This document shows, piece after piece, positions 1-7,676 of a DNA stretch of 35,957 nt; positions within the stretch are counted from its first letter, which is position 1; every line of letters begins with the position of its first letter. A program made the translations under genes and the position numbers. The notes below the pieces were generated by a model, which ran no database searches, was not told where the DNA came from, and worked only from the letters and a program-made list of their open reading frames with translations. The DNA comes from Magnetococcales bacterium (GTDB lineage: Bacteria > Pseudomonadota > Magnetococcia > Magnetococcales > JADGAQ01), in assembly GCA_015231925.1 (NCBI GenBank), contig JADGAQ010000018.1, positions 1 to 35,957 on the forward strand, given 5' to 3'.

Positions 1-225
1 CTGTTCAGGTATACGGGGGTTCGGGGGGGATTATCCCCCCCGACGGGTCCAGGGCGGCGCCCTGGGACTTTTCCTTTGCCGTTCCGACCCCAAGGGGTCC
101 AGGGGGCACCCCTGGGACTTTTCCTTTGCCGTTCCGACCCCAAGGGGTCCAGGGGGCACCCCTGGGACTTTTCCTTGCATTATTGATACGGTCACGCCAC
201 GTTGCACAGGGTCCTGAATCGTTAC
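1..225 (+). repeat. GC-rich mosaic intergenic repeat, copy A (cut by window start)
   Basis: The element holds several nested palindromes: a G-run/ATTAT/C-run hairpin near 23-42, a GGTCCAGGGCGGCGCCCTGGGAC-type palindrome near 47-69, and GACCCCAAGGGGTC palindromes. Its tail runs through TTGATACGGTC to CCTGAATCGTTAC. The same ordered parts recur at 3040-3207 (same orientation) and 35797-35957 (inverted). It ends about 10 bases from the hisF stop and contains no credible gene. A mobile, REP- or MITE-like or structural intergenic element is inferred; no transposase is seen here. Confidence 0.85.
61..177 (+). repeat. 50-bp tandem repeat, about 2.3 copies, inside copy A
   Basis: Positions 61-110 and 111-160 have period 50 and are nearly identical, and a partial third copy begins at 161. 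Each unit starts CCTGGGACTTTTCCTTTGCC and contains the palindrome GACCCCAAGGGGTCC followed by AGGGGGCACC. Copy B (3040-3207) carries a comparable but diverged pair. This points to internal unit duplication within the repeat family. Confidence 0.85.
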
Positions 226-234
226 AAAACGGTT

Positions 235-1014
235 TCAGACCGGGCGCACGGGAATACCCGCCGCCTGCAGATAAGCCTTGGCTTCGGCAATGGAATATTT
301 ACGAAAATGGAAGATGGAAGCGGCCAGAACAGCATCCGCACCCCCCTCCCGCACCCCTTCCAGCAGGTGTTCCAGGGTGCCGACACCTCCCGAGGCGATG
401 ACGGGAATGGTCACCGCTTCCGCCACGGCACGGGTCAGGCGCAGGTCGTAGCCGATGTGGGTGCCGTCCCGATCCATGGAGGTCAGCAGGATCTCCCCGG
501 AACCGTACCCCTCCATGCGGCGCACCCAGTCGATGGCATCCAGACCGGTCGGTTTGCGGCCCCCGTGGGTGAAGATCTCCCAGCGCACCGGCTGGCCTGC
601 GTCGTCGAAGGCGACGGCTTTGGCATCCACCGCCACCACGATGCACTGGGAGCCGAACTGGGCCGCCGCCTCCTGCACGAATTCCGGACGGAACACCGCA
701 GCGGTATTGATGGAGACCTTGTCGGCCCCGGCGTTCAGCAGGGCGCGGATGTCGGCGTTGCTGCGAATGCCGCCCCCCACGGTCAGGGGGATGAACACCT
801 GCTCGGCGGTCTGTCGAACCACCTCCAGAATGATGCCACGATTTTCATGGGAGGCGGTGATGTCCAGAAAGGTCAGCTCGTCGGCCCCTTCCTGATCGTA
901 ACGTCGCGCCGCCTCCACCGGGTCGCCGGCGTCCACCAGGCCTTCGAAGCGGATACCCTTGACCACCCGCCCCTCCCGCACGTCGAGGCAGGGGATGATG
1001 CGCCGGGCTAACAT
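235..1014 (-). CDS. hisF: imidazole glycerol phosphate synthase, cyclase subunit HisF
   Basis: HisF is the cyclase half of IGP synthase. With ammonia from HisH it converts PRFAR to imidazole-glycerol phosphate and AICAR in cytoplasmic histidine synthesis. The 259-residue product matches the usual length of about 255. It starts [20 protein letters not shown], which carries the N-terminal catalytic Asp, and has the second catalytic Asp in VVVAVDAK plus phosphate-binding segments TVGGGI and ASGGVG. The start at 1014 overlaps the hisA stop by 7 bases. In-frame sequence continues far upstream but is only the antisense-like reading of hisA, so it is excluded. It is the last his gene seen here, and the repeat follows directly. 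hisI/hisE are not in the window. Confidence 0.97.
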   Translation of the reverse strand: MLARRIIPCLDVREGRVVKGIRFEGLVDAGDPVEAARRYDQEGADELTFLDITASHENRGIILEVVRQTAEQVFIPLTVGGGIRSNADIRALLNAGADKVSINTAAVFRPEFVQEAAAQFGSQCIVVAVDAKAVAFDDAGQPVRWEIFTHGGRKPTGLDAIDWVRRMEGYGSGEILLTSMDRDGTHIGYDLRLTRAVAEAVTIPVIASGGVGTLEHLLEGVREGGADAVLAASIFHFRKYSIAEAKAYLQAAGIPVRPV

Positions 1015-1763
1015 GCCGTCCCCCTGGCGTCGGCCAACGCCTGGGCCGCCGCGAAGTCGAGGCGACCGTCGTAGAGGGCCTTGCCGGTGATGATGCCTTC
1101 CAGGGACATGCCGTTGGCGTAGGGACCGGACTCTTGCAGAATGTGGCGGATGTCGTCCAGATCGGAAACCCCGCCGGAGAGGATGACCGGAATGGAGATG
1201 GCCTCCGCCAGGGCGCGGGTGGCGGGGATGTTGGGTCCGATCAGGGCCCCGTCCCGCGAGATGTCGGTGAAGATGATGGCCGACACCCCCGCCTGTTCGA
1301 AGCGGCGGGCCAGTTCCAGGGAGGTGAGTTCCGTGGTGGCGGCCCAGCCTTCGATGGCCACCCGGCCATCCCGTGCGTCGATACCGACCCGGATCCGACC
1401 CGGATGGCGGCGGCAGGCTTCGATAACCAGGGCGGGATCGCGACAAGCCACCGAGCCCAGAATCACCTGATCGACCCCCAGGGCCAGATAGGCCTCGATG
1501 GTGGCCGGATCGCGAATGCCTCCCCCCAGTTCCACCGGAACCTTCACCGCCGCAACGACGGACTCCACCGCCCGACGGTTGAGGGGCGCTCCGGCAAAGG
1601 CTCCGTCGAGATCGACCACATGGATCAGACGTGCGCCGAGAGCGGCCCAGCGTTGCGCCATGGCGCCGGGGTCGTCTCCGTAGACGGTGGCCTCTTCCAT
1701 GCGGCCCTGGAAGAGGCGGACGCACTGTCCCTGTTTGAGGTCGATGGCGGGAATGACGAGCAT
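1008..1763 (-). CDS. hisA: phosphoribosylformimino-AICAR isomerase HisA
   Basis: HisA isomerises ProFAR to PRFAR, the substrate of HisF/HisH. The 251-residue product is a standard HisA (beta/alpha)8 barrel. It begins [20 protein letters not shown], with the catalytic Asp in AIDLK, and carries ELGGGIRD and [11 protein letters not shown] phosphate-binding turns at the half-barrel positions. The start at 1763 is chosen because GAAGGA lies about 7 bases upstream and the family's N-terminus begins here. A further upstream in-frame start would add 13 residues that run into the hisH end. It sits 19 bases after hisH and overlaps hisF by 7 bases, so the genes look co-translated. Confidence 0.97.
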   Translation of the reverse strand: MLVIPAIDLKQGQCVRLFQGRMEEATVYGDDPGAMAQRWAALGARLIHVVDLDGAFAGAPLNRRAVESVVAAVKVPVELGGGIRDPATIEAYLALGVDQVILGSVACRDPALVIEACRRHPGRIRVGIDARDGRVAIEGWAATTELTSLELARRFEQAGVSAIIFTDISRDGALIGPNIPATRALAEAISIPVILSGGVSDLDDIRHILQESGPYANGMSLEGIITGKALYDGRLDFAAAQALADARGTAC

Positions 1764-1782
1764 GATCGTTCCTTCAATACCC

Positions 1783-2421
1783 CTAGGGGTTCCAGCGCAC
1801 AAAGTTCTCCAGCAGTTTCAATCCGGCATGCTGGCTCTTTTCCGGATGGAACTGGGTTCCGAAGAGGTTGTCCCGTCCCACTGCGGCGGTGAAGGGTAAA
1901 CCGTAGACGGCTCGACCCTGTACCCACTCCTCCGCATCGGGGGTGCCGAAGTAGGAGTGGACGAAGTAGAAGTGGCTATCTTGCGCGATACCCTGCCAGA
2001 GCGGATGCGCCGGCTGGGTCTGATGCACCCGGTTCCAGCCCATGTGCGGCACTTTGAGACGACGCCGGGCATCACCGGGATCGGGCATCTCCCTGGAAAA
2101 GCGGTCCACCCGCCCGGCAATCAGGCCGAAGCCCTGGTGATGGCCGAACTCCAGGGATTCGGAGAAGAGCAGTTGCATGCCCACGCAGATGCCCAGGAAG
2201 GGTTTACCCCGCTGAATGTGGTCGAGTACCGGCTGCCAGAGTCCGGCCTGGAGGAGATTGTTGCGGCAGTCGGCAAAGGCTCCCACGCCGGGCAGAACAA
2301 GATGTCCCGCCTCGCGGATCACGGCGGGTACCGAAGTCACTTCCACGCGACCTCCGACCGATTCGAGGGCCTTGGCGGCGGAGCGCAGATTGCCGGATCC
2401 GTAATCCACGAGAACGATCAT
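1783..2421 (-). CDS. hisH: imidazole glycerol phosphate synthase, glutaminase subunit HisH
   Basis: HisH is the class I glutamine amidotransferase subunit that supplies ammonia to HisF. The 212-residue product starts [20 protein letters not shown]. It has the nucleophile Cys in [12 protein letters not shown] (elbow GxCxGxQ) and the His-Pro-Glu of the triad in GTQFHPEKS. The start at 2421 overlaps the hisB stop as ATGA, a 4-base overlap, which supports it over longer in-frame extensions lying inside hisB. The order hisB-hisH-hisA-hisF is common in Pseudomonadota. Confidence 0.97.
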   Translation of the reverse strand: MIVLVDYGSGNLRSAAKALESVGGRVEVTSVPAVIREAGHLVLPGVGAFADCRNNLLQAGLWQPVLDHIQRGKPFLGICVGMQLLFSESLEFGHHQGFGLIAGRVDRFSREMPDPGDARRRLKVPHMGWNRVHQTQPAHPLWQGIAQDSHFYFVHSYFGTPDAEEWVQGRAVYGLPFTAAVGRDNLFGTQFHPEKSQHAGLKLLENFVRWNP

Positions 2422-3014
2422 ACGGAGAGGGTTCCTTTGGTGGATGGCACCTCCCCGGCGCGCCGGGGATCGAGGCTGACCGCCTGACGCAGGGCCAGGG
2501 CCAGGGCTTTGAAACACGATTCGATCATGTGATGGCTGTTGCTTCCCGCCAGACTGGTGACGTGCAGGGTCACGCCGCCGTTGCCGGCGAAGGCTTCGAA
2601 CCACTCCTTGAACAGTTCGGTATCGAAATCGCCGATTTTCTCGGTGGGCAGTTTGACCTGCCAGACCAGACCACCCCGGTTGGAGAGATCGACGGCCACC
2701 TGGGAGAGGGCCTCGTCCAGGGGCACCAGGGCCCATCCGAAGCGGGTGATGCCGCGACGCTCGCCGAGGGCGGCGCGCAGGGCTTGTCCCATCAGGATGC
2801 CCACGTCCTCCACGGTGTGGTGTCCGTCCACCTCCAGGTCCCCCGTGGCGGTGATGTTCAGATCGATGAGTCCGTGGCGGGCAATCTGATCCAGCATGTG
2901 GTCGAGAAATCCCAAACCGGTGCGGATATCCGACTGGCCGTTGCCGTCCAGATCGAGACGAACCTCCACCCGGGTTTCGCGGGTGGCGCGTGAAAGGGAT
3001 GCGCTACGTGCCAT
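2418..3014 (-). CDS. hisB: imidazoleglycerol-phosphate dehydratase HisB (monofunctional)
   Basis: HisB dehydrates imidazole-glycerol phosphate to imidazole-acetol phosphate. The 198-residue product has the size of the monofunctional enzyme, with no histidinol-phosphatase domain as in enteric HisB. Metal-binding repeats are visible: DGHHTVEDVG in the first half and NSHHMIESCFKA in the second, plus FLDHMLDQIARHG near residue 40. It is the first gene of the his unit in this window. A weak GGGAA lies upstream of the start, and beyond it is repeat copy B, so its promoter is probably in or next to the repeat. Confidence 0.97.
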   Translation of the reverse strand: MARSASLSRATRETRVEVRLDLDGNGQSDIRTGLGFLDHMLDQIARHGLIDLNITATGDLEVDGHHTVEDVGILMGQALRAALGERRGITRFGWALVPLDEALSQVAVDLSNRGGLVWQVKLPTEKIGDFDTELFKEWFEAFAGNGGVTLHVTSLAGSNSHHMIESCFKALALALRQAVSLDPRRAGEVPSTKGTLSV

Positions 3015-3039
3015 GGTTCAAATTCCCGTAAAAATCGCT

Positions 3040-3207
3040 CTGTTCAGGTATACGGGGGTCTGGGGGGGATTATCCCCCCCAGCGGGTCCAGGGCAGCGCC
3101 CTGGGACGTATCCTTTGCCGTTGACCTTCAACCCCATGGGGTCCAGGGGGTACCCCTGGGACGTTTCCTTTTGCCGTTGATACGGTCTCAGGATCCTGAA
3201 GAGTCAC
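3040..3207 (+). repeat. GC-rich mosaic intergenic repeat, copy B
   Basis: This copy begins with the same block as the window start (CTGTTCAGGTATACGGGGG). The G-run/ATTAT/C-run hairpin, the GGTCCAGGGC/GCCCTGGGAC palindrome, an ACCCCATGGGGT palindrome and a second AGGGGGTACCCCT palindrome follow. It ends TTGATACGGTCTCAGGATCCTGAAGAGTCAC. It fills the gap between the hisB start and the stop of the aminotransferase gene. It is compact, about 168 bases, because it has fewer tandem units than copy A. Confidence 0.85.
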
Positions 3208-3214
3208 TTCAAAC

Positions 3215-4504
3215 CTATCTCACCCGGAACAGGGGCTGAATGGGGGCACAGCGCAGCAGGCGCTCCATCTCCCCCTCCAGAACCGCCCGTCGCAGCAGCG
3301 GGAAGACCTCGTCGTAGACCTCCATCAGGCGGTCGATCTCCGCGTCGCCGTGGGCGTAGCAGAGATTGTGGGTGCCGATGAAGAGGATGCCCCGCTGGAA
3401 CAGCTCCTGGAACAGCAGGGTGCGAATGCTCCATTGGCTGACGTTTCCGGCGTCTTTCACCAGCAGGAACGACCAGACCGGATAGCCGCCGATGCTGAGA
3501 AAACTGCCCACGCCGTGGCGTTCGATGCGACCGGCCAGGAGTTCCATGAGCCGGGCGCCGTGTTGCCAGAGGGAGGGCACCACTTTCTCACGGGAGAGCT
3601 TGTCCAGGGTGGCGGAGGCCGCCGCCAGGGAGAGGGTTTCCCCACCGAAGGTGAAGGAGAAGAAGATCTCTTCCATCTCTTTCATCAGGTCGCGGCGTCC
3701 CACCACCGCCGACAGGGGCAGACCATTGGCCAGCCCTTTGCCGAAGGTGGCCAGATCCGGGGTCACGCCGAAATACTCCTGCGCCCCGCCCAAAGCGAAA
3801 CGGAAACCGGTGATGGTTTCGTCGAAAACCAGCAACGCGCCGTTCTGCCGGGTGACTTTGGCCACCTTTTGCAAAAAGTCGTCGGTCGGCGGCGTCACGT
3901 TGACCGGTTCCAGGATCACGGCGGCAATCTGGTTGGGCCACTCCGCGAAGAGCTTCTCCAGCGAAGCGATATCGTTGTAGGTGAAGACGTGGGTCAGGGA
4001 GCGGGTCGGCTCGGGTACGCCCTTGTGGCGCAAGGTGGAGCCGATATACCAGTCCTGCCAGCCGTGATAACCGCAGACCGCCACATGTTCCCGTCCGGTC
4101 TGGGCTCTGGCCAGGCGGATCACCCCTGCCGTGGCGTCGGAGCCGTTTTTGCCGAAGCGCACCATCTCGGCGCAGGGAATGGTGGCCACCAGCTTTTCGG
4201 CGACTTCCATTTCGAGCGGATGGGCCAGGGAGAAGGTCACGCCCCGATCGAGCTGCTCATGCACCGCCCGGTTCACGTCCGGATCCTGATAGCCCAGGAG
4301 AACGGCGGCCAGGGCGTTGATGAAATCGATATATTCGTTGCCGTCGGCATCCCAGACGCGGCAGCCCTTGCCGTGGGTGACGAAGAAGGGGGAGACCCCG
4401 CGGGGAAACTGGGTCAGGCTCTTGGAAAAAGTTTGGGAACCCAGGGGAATGGTGCGCAGAGCGCGCTCCAGAAGCTCCTCGGAAGTACGATAACGGGCAT
4501 CCAT
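3215..4504 (-). CDS. PLP-dependent aminotransferase, class III, HemL-like (sugar-cluster type)
   Basis: The 429-residue product belongs to fold-type I class III aminotransferases, closest in feel to glutamate-1-semialdehyde aminomutase. Visible features are GxTFSKS near the N-terminus, GCRVWDADGNEYIDF, the NGSDATAGVIRLAR phosphate-binding stretch, VFDETITGFR with the cofactor Asp, and the PLP lysine in TFGKGLANG. HemL-like paralogues beside sugar cytidylyltransferases usually act in surface-sugar or nonulosonate clusters rather than heme synthesis, so the true substrate is open. The start at 4504 begins where family homology begins (MDARYRTSEELLERAL). An in-frame ATG at 4528 is the alternative, and neither has a strong ribosome site. 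It is transcribed divergently from the cytidylyltransferase. Confidence 0.85.
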   Translation of the reverse strand: MDARYRTSEELLERALRTIPLGSQTFSKSLTQFPRGVSPFFVTHGKGCRVWDADGNEYIDFINALAAVLLGYQDPDVNRAVHEQLDRGVTFSLAHPLEMEVAEKLVATIPCAEMVRFGKNGSDATAGVIRLARAQTGREHVAVCGYHGWQDWYIGSTLRHKGVPEPTRSLTHVFTYNDIASLEKLFAEWPNQIAAVILEPVNVTPPTDDFLQKVAKVTRQNGALLVFDETITGFRFALGGAQEYFGVTPDLATFGKGLANGLPLSAVVGRRDLMKEMEEIFFSFTFGGETLSLAAASATLDKLSREKVVPSLWQHGARLMELLAGRIERHGVGSFLSIGGYPVWSFLLVKDAGNVSQWSIRTLLFQELFQRGILFIGTHNLCYAHGDAEIDRLMEVYDEVFPLLRRAVLEGEMERLLRCAPIQPLFRVR

Positions 4505-4858
4505 GTAAGGTATCCAATTTCGGGGCATTGTTGAAAATCGCCCGGAGCCAACGGCAGGCCGCTCCCTTCCCTTAAGGCTGGGAAGGCGGAAAAAACCACC
4601 ATCGGTCCCGGACTCTCCTCTCTCACTATGCCGTGAAATCGCCTGCTTGTCCATGCCCGATTCCGCCCGCGACCGGGGGGAGATGCCCTGCAAACCGCCT
4701 TCCGGACCGGGGTCATGGGGGCATGGATTTCCCTTTGCGACACAGTGCAAAGCTGCCATTATGGCGCGAACCCGGAGCACGGCGGCAGAATAGACGGCAA
4801 TCCCGAATCTTCCCGGAAAACGGCTTCGCCTGTTCGCTTTACGGACGGAAAGACCAGC
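4505..4858. other. 354-base divergent intergenic region
   Basis: This gap separates the aminotransferase (minus) and the cytidylyltransferase (plus). No reading frame here resembles a protein family. It holds one credible plus-strand promoter (4735-4762). I could not identify a clear minus-strand promoter. Confidence 0.6.
4735..4762 (+). promoter_or_regulatory. putative sigma70-type promoter for the cytidylyltransferase operon
   Basis: A -35-like TTGCGA (4735-4740) lies 16 bases before a -10-like CATTAT (4757-4762); each matches consensus at four of six positions. The -10 sits in GCCATTATGG, the same decamer found at the predicted rfb-operon promoter (21793-21821, minus). The implied leader is about 90 bases. 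Confidence 0.4.
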
Positions 4859-5593
4859 ATGAGAAAACGAATTTGTATCATCCCGGCCCGTGGCGGCAGC
4901 AAGAGACTGCCGGACAAGAACATTCGCGACTTCTGCGGACAACCCATCCTCGGTTACGGTTTACAGGCCGCCCGCGCCTCCGGACTGTTCGAGGTGATTC
5001 ATGTCTCCACGGACAGCCCGCGCATCGCCGAAGTGGCCACCCGGTTCGGCTGTCCGCCCGATTTCTATCGCGACGAAGCCCTCTCGGACGACCATACGCC
5101 CCTCATGCCCGTGCTGAAGCATGTGCTGGAACAATACATCCGGCGGGGCATCCAGTTCGACTCGGTCTGCCTGCTCTTCGCCACGGCCCCTCTGGTGGCA
5201 AGCAACGATCTGGTGGAAGCCTGCCGCCTCTTCGACGAGCTGTACCACACCGGTCGCACCGTGATGAGCGTGGCCCCCTACCCCGTTCCCGTCGAGTGGG
5301 CCTTCACCCGGCGGGAAGACGGCATTCTCGACCCCGTGCAACCCGGCAAGTTCGCCGTGCGCTCCCAGGATCTGCCGATCTGCTATTACGACACCGGGTC
5401 GTTCTCCTTCATCCATTCGCGCTTCATCCTGGAAAATACCGGCGCCGGCAGCGATACCAATTACATCGGCTATCCCTTGCCCCGCTGGAAGGCCGTCGAT
5501 ATCGACGACGCGGAAACCTGGGAGCAGGCCGAATGGATCTTTCGCGCCATGCAATCCCTGCCCCAAAAGGAGGATTGCCAAAATCGGGGTTGA
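4859..5593 (+). CDS. acylneuraminate/pseudaminate-type cytidylyltransferase (CMP-sugar synthetase)
   Basis: The 244-residue product is a CMP-nonulosonate synthetase-like nucleotidyltransferase that activates an acidic sugar with CTP to give CMP-sugar. The N-terminal signature IIPARGGSKRLPDKNI is the CTP-binding loop of the NeuA/PseF family. HVSTDSPRIAEVA follows, and DIDDAETWEQAEWIF near the C-terminus carries the metal-binding Asp pair. The start at 4859 has GGACGGAAAG upstream and begins at the family N-terminus; longer in-frame starts run through the promoter region. No NeuB-type condensing enzyme is in the window, so the activated sugar is unknown. It leads a plus-strand cassette. Confidence 0.9.
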   Translation: MRKRICIIPARGGSKRLPDKNIRDFCGQPILGYGLQAARASGLFEVIHVSTDSPRIAEVATRFGCPPDFYRDEALSDDHTPLMPVLKHVLEQYIRRGIQFDSVCLLFATAPLVASNDLVEACRLFDELYHTGRTVMSVAPYPVPVEWAFTRREDGILDPVQPGKFAVRSQDLPICYYDTGSFSFIHSRFILENTGAGSDTNYIGYPLPRWKAVDIDDAETWEQAEWIFRAMQSLPQKEDCQNRG

Positions 5594-5627
5594 CTCCAAA
5601 AAGAAGTGGGTTCACCCTGTACCCCGA

Positions 5628-5645
5628 GGTCAGTGGGGACTGACC
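5628..5645. other. perfect short hairpin between two cassette genes
   Basis: GGTCAGT, a GGGG loop and ACTGACC form a 7-bp perfect stem in the 112-base gap after the cytidylyltransferase. No T-run follows, so it is not a classical terminator. The gap also begins with TTGACTCC and ends with GGGGTCAA in inverted sense. An attenuator, RNA-stability element or repeat remnant are all possible. Confidence 0.45.
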
Positions 5646-5705
5646 CAATCTGCTGAAAAAATGATCAAAAACCGGACCTTCGACAGGGGAACAGGGGTCA
5701 ATTCG

Positions 5706-7640
5706 ATGAAGTTTCTTGTTATCGCCGGAACCACGAACCAGGAACATGCCCGCTTTTCGCCGGAACTCGAAGTCCTGGCTGCAGGATCCGACTTCCGCTT
5801 CCTTGGCACGGGCGTTCGTCATTCCCGGACCACCGGCAAGGGAAGCCGCTTCTGGTTCTTCGGTGAACTGGTCGGCGCCCGGGATCGCGCCGGCAATCTG
5901 CAAACACTGCTCGACCCGGAACGTTTCATCGCCGATCTGATCGACTCCAGGCCCCCGGAAGAGTGGGACACCATCCTGGAAGGCCGCTTCGTGGTGCTGG
6001 TGGAACGCCACGGGGAGTTCTTCCTGCGCGGGGATCGCTTCGGCAAGCGGGACGTCTACATCCAGCGGGAAGCCTCGGGCTGCGTCTTTCTGGCCTCGGA
6101 TCTGAGCCTGCTGCCCATCCCGCCCGCCGAGAGCGGCTTCGATCAGATGGGACTGGCCCACCAGTTGACCGTCTACGGCCATCGCCCTCCGAAAAAACAC
6201 ACCATTTATCAGAACACCTCCCGTCTCGGCCTGGGTGAAATCGCCTGGTTCCGGGAGGGCAAGTTCCACATCGAACGGGCTCCGTTCCAGGTTCCCGCCT
6301 CCGCGCCCTTCACCATGGCCGACCACAAGACCTATCAGGAGGCCTTCCTGAACCATCTGGAGGCCTCCGGCAGCCGGGACGGCAACGTCATCTTCCTCTC
6401 CTCGGGATGGGATTCCACCTCCATTCTGGCGGGGCTGGTTCACATCTTCGGAGCCCGCAAGGTCCGGGGTGTCATCGGGGAGATGCGCTATTCCGACCGC
6501 AGCGGCGTGGCCAACCAGTTCGAGATGGACCGGGCGCGCAAATTCGCCGATCACTACGGCATCCGCCTCGACGTGGCCGGTCTCGACTATGCCAAACAAG
6601 GCCCCTCCCTGGTCGAACAGTCCAAGGAGGTCTCCCTCAAACACCACTTCTTCAACACCAGTTGCACCAACCATCACATCCTGGCACGCAAGGCACGGGA
6701 GACCTCCACCACTTCGGGGGAAGTCATCTTCGCCGGGGAGATCAGCGACGGAGCGCACAATCTGGGCTTCAGCCAGTACGTCAGCATCTTCCACCCCTCC
6801 TACGCCTTCCGCGAGTACGCGGACAAGATGGCCTCCTACCTCTTCGGTCCCTCTTTCCTGAAGCTGCTGATGGAAAACCGGGAGAACGAAGACGTGGTCT
6901 ACGGACTCTTCAAGTCCAGAGCCGAAGCGGCCGGCGTGGCGCTGGATGCCAAACAGGCCGATCCGGCCCGACGACCTTTCCGGATGCTGATCGACTTTTT
7001 CCTGCGCAACGGGCGCATGCCCCTCTGGTCGGCACGCAACATCCAGATCCTGCAACCGGACGCCATCGACGCCTATACCCAGGAGATGACCAACCACTAT
7101 CTGGCCGATGCCAGGGATGTCACTCCCGAAACCCTGTACGGCTGGTATATCCGGCTCTACAACAATTTCCACTGGCAGGGTTCGACCATTCCCACCATAT
7201 CGATGGCCGCCGAACAGTATGGCTTTGAAGCCCACATGCCCTTCTGGGACGGACGACTGCAGGAGTTCTTCCAGGAGATGCCGGAGAGCTGGGGACGCGG
7301 CCTGGATCTCAACAACACCAAGTATCCCCTGAAGAAGATGCTCGCCGAGCGGCTGAACTATCCAATGGATTTCCAGCAGGGGCCCCACTCCTATCAGTAC
7401 GATGTGATCCACAGCTTCAGCCATACGGTGGAGCTGATCTATCATTCGGCGCTGCGGGATACCTTGAGAACGGCGATGAGCCAAAAGGTCTACCACAACA
7501 TCCTCTCCGACACGGTCTTCAACATGCCCTATCTGGACGGCCTGGCGGAGACCTATCTCAAGGATGAACTGCCCCAGGGGCAGGCCCTGGCCGACCTGGG
7601 CTCCCTGTGCTGGCTTTGTCTTTACGGCTGGATGCAATAA
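5706..7640 (+). CDS. asparagine-synthetase-like amide ligase lacking the glutaminase cysteine
   Basis: The 644-residue product keeps the two-domain plan of asparagine synthetase B. An N-terminal Ntn-type glutaminase-like domain includes GRFVVLVERHGEFFLRGDRF followed by SGCVFLASD. A PP-loop synthetase domain follows with SSGWDST at about residues 231-237 and a C-terminal MPFWDGRLQEFF block. The catalytic Cys2 of class II glutaminases is missing: the N-terminus is MKFLVIAG. The protein probably uses ammonia or an amine directly, as beta-lactam synthetase relatives do (family knowledge). The start at 5706 begins the domain. An upstream in-frame ATG at 5661 lacks a ribosome site. The acceptor is probably a sugar acid or carrier-bound intermediate made by the cassette. 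Confidence 0.82.
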   Translation: MKFLVIAGTTNQEHARFSPELEVLAAGSDFRFLGTGVRHSRTTGKGSRFWFFGELVGARDRAGNLQTLLDPERFIADLIDSRPPEEWDTILEGRFVVLVERHGEFFLRGDRFGKRDVYIQREASGCVFLASDLSLLPIPPAESGFDQMGLAHQLTVYGHRPPKKHTIYQNTSRLGLGEIAWFREGKFHIERAPFQVPASAPFTMADHKTYQEAFLNHLEASGSRDGNVIFLSSGWDSTSILAGLVHIFGARKVRGVIGEMRYSDRSGVANQFEMDRARKFADHYGIRLDVAGLDYAKQGPSLVEQSKEVSLKHHFFNTSCTNHHILARKARETSTTSGEVIFAGEISDGAHNLGFSQYVSIFHPSYAFREYADKMASYLFGPSFLKLLMENRENEDVVYGLFKSRAEAAGVALDAKQADPARRPFRMLIDFFLRNGRMPLWSARNIQILQPDAIDAYTQEMTNHYLADARDVTPETLYGWYIRLYNNFHWQGSTIPTISMAAEQYGFEAHMPFWDGRLQEFFQEMPESWGRGLDLNNTKYPLKKMLAERLNYPMDFQQGPHSYQYDVIHSFSHTVELIYHSALRDTLRTAMSQKVYHNILSDTVFNMPYLDGLAETYLKDELPQGQALADLGSLCWLCLYGWMQ

Positions 7641-7676
7641 GGCGCCGCCGGCGGCAGCCTTTTCGTGGAGTGGATC

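Noticed and set aside
1-225. CRISPR array, because of regularly spaced repeats
   Set aside because: The 50-bp period has no unique spacers; it is a direct tandem of the whole unit with internal palindromes.
3215-4504. Heme-pathway glutamate-1-semialdehyde aminomutase (hemL)
   Set aside because: Family-level similarity only; the location beside a CMP-sugar synthetase and sequence details (QEYFGVTPDLATF, long C-terminal tail) suggest a sugar-cluster paralogue.
5706-7640. RiPP (lasso-peptide) biosynthesis locus with the radical SAM gene
   Set aside because: No precursor-like small ORF, B1/B2 protease or transporter is seen; the cytidylyltransferase and aminotransferase favour sugar chemistry.
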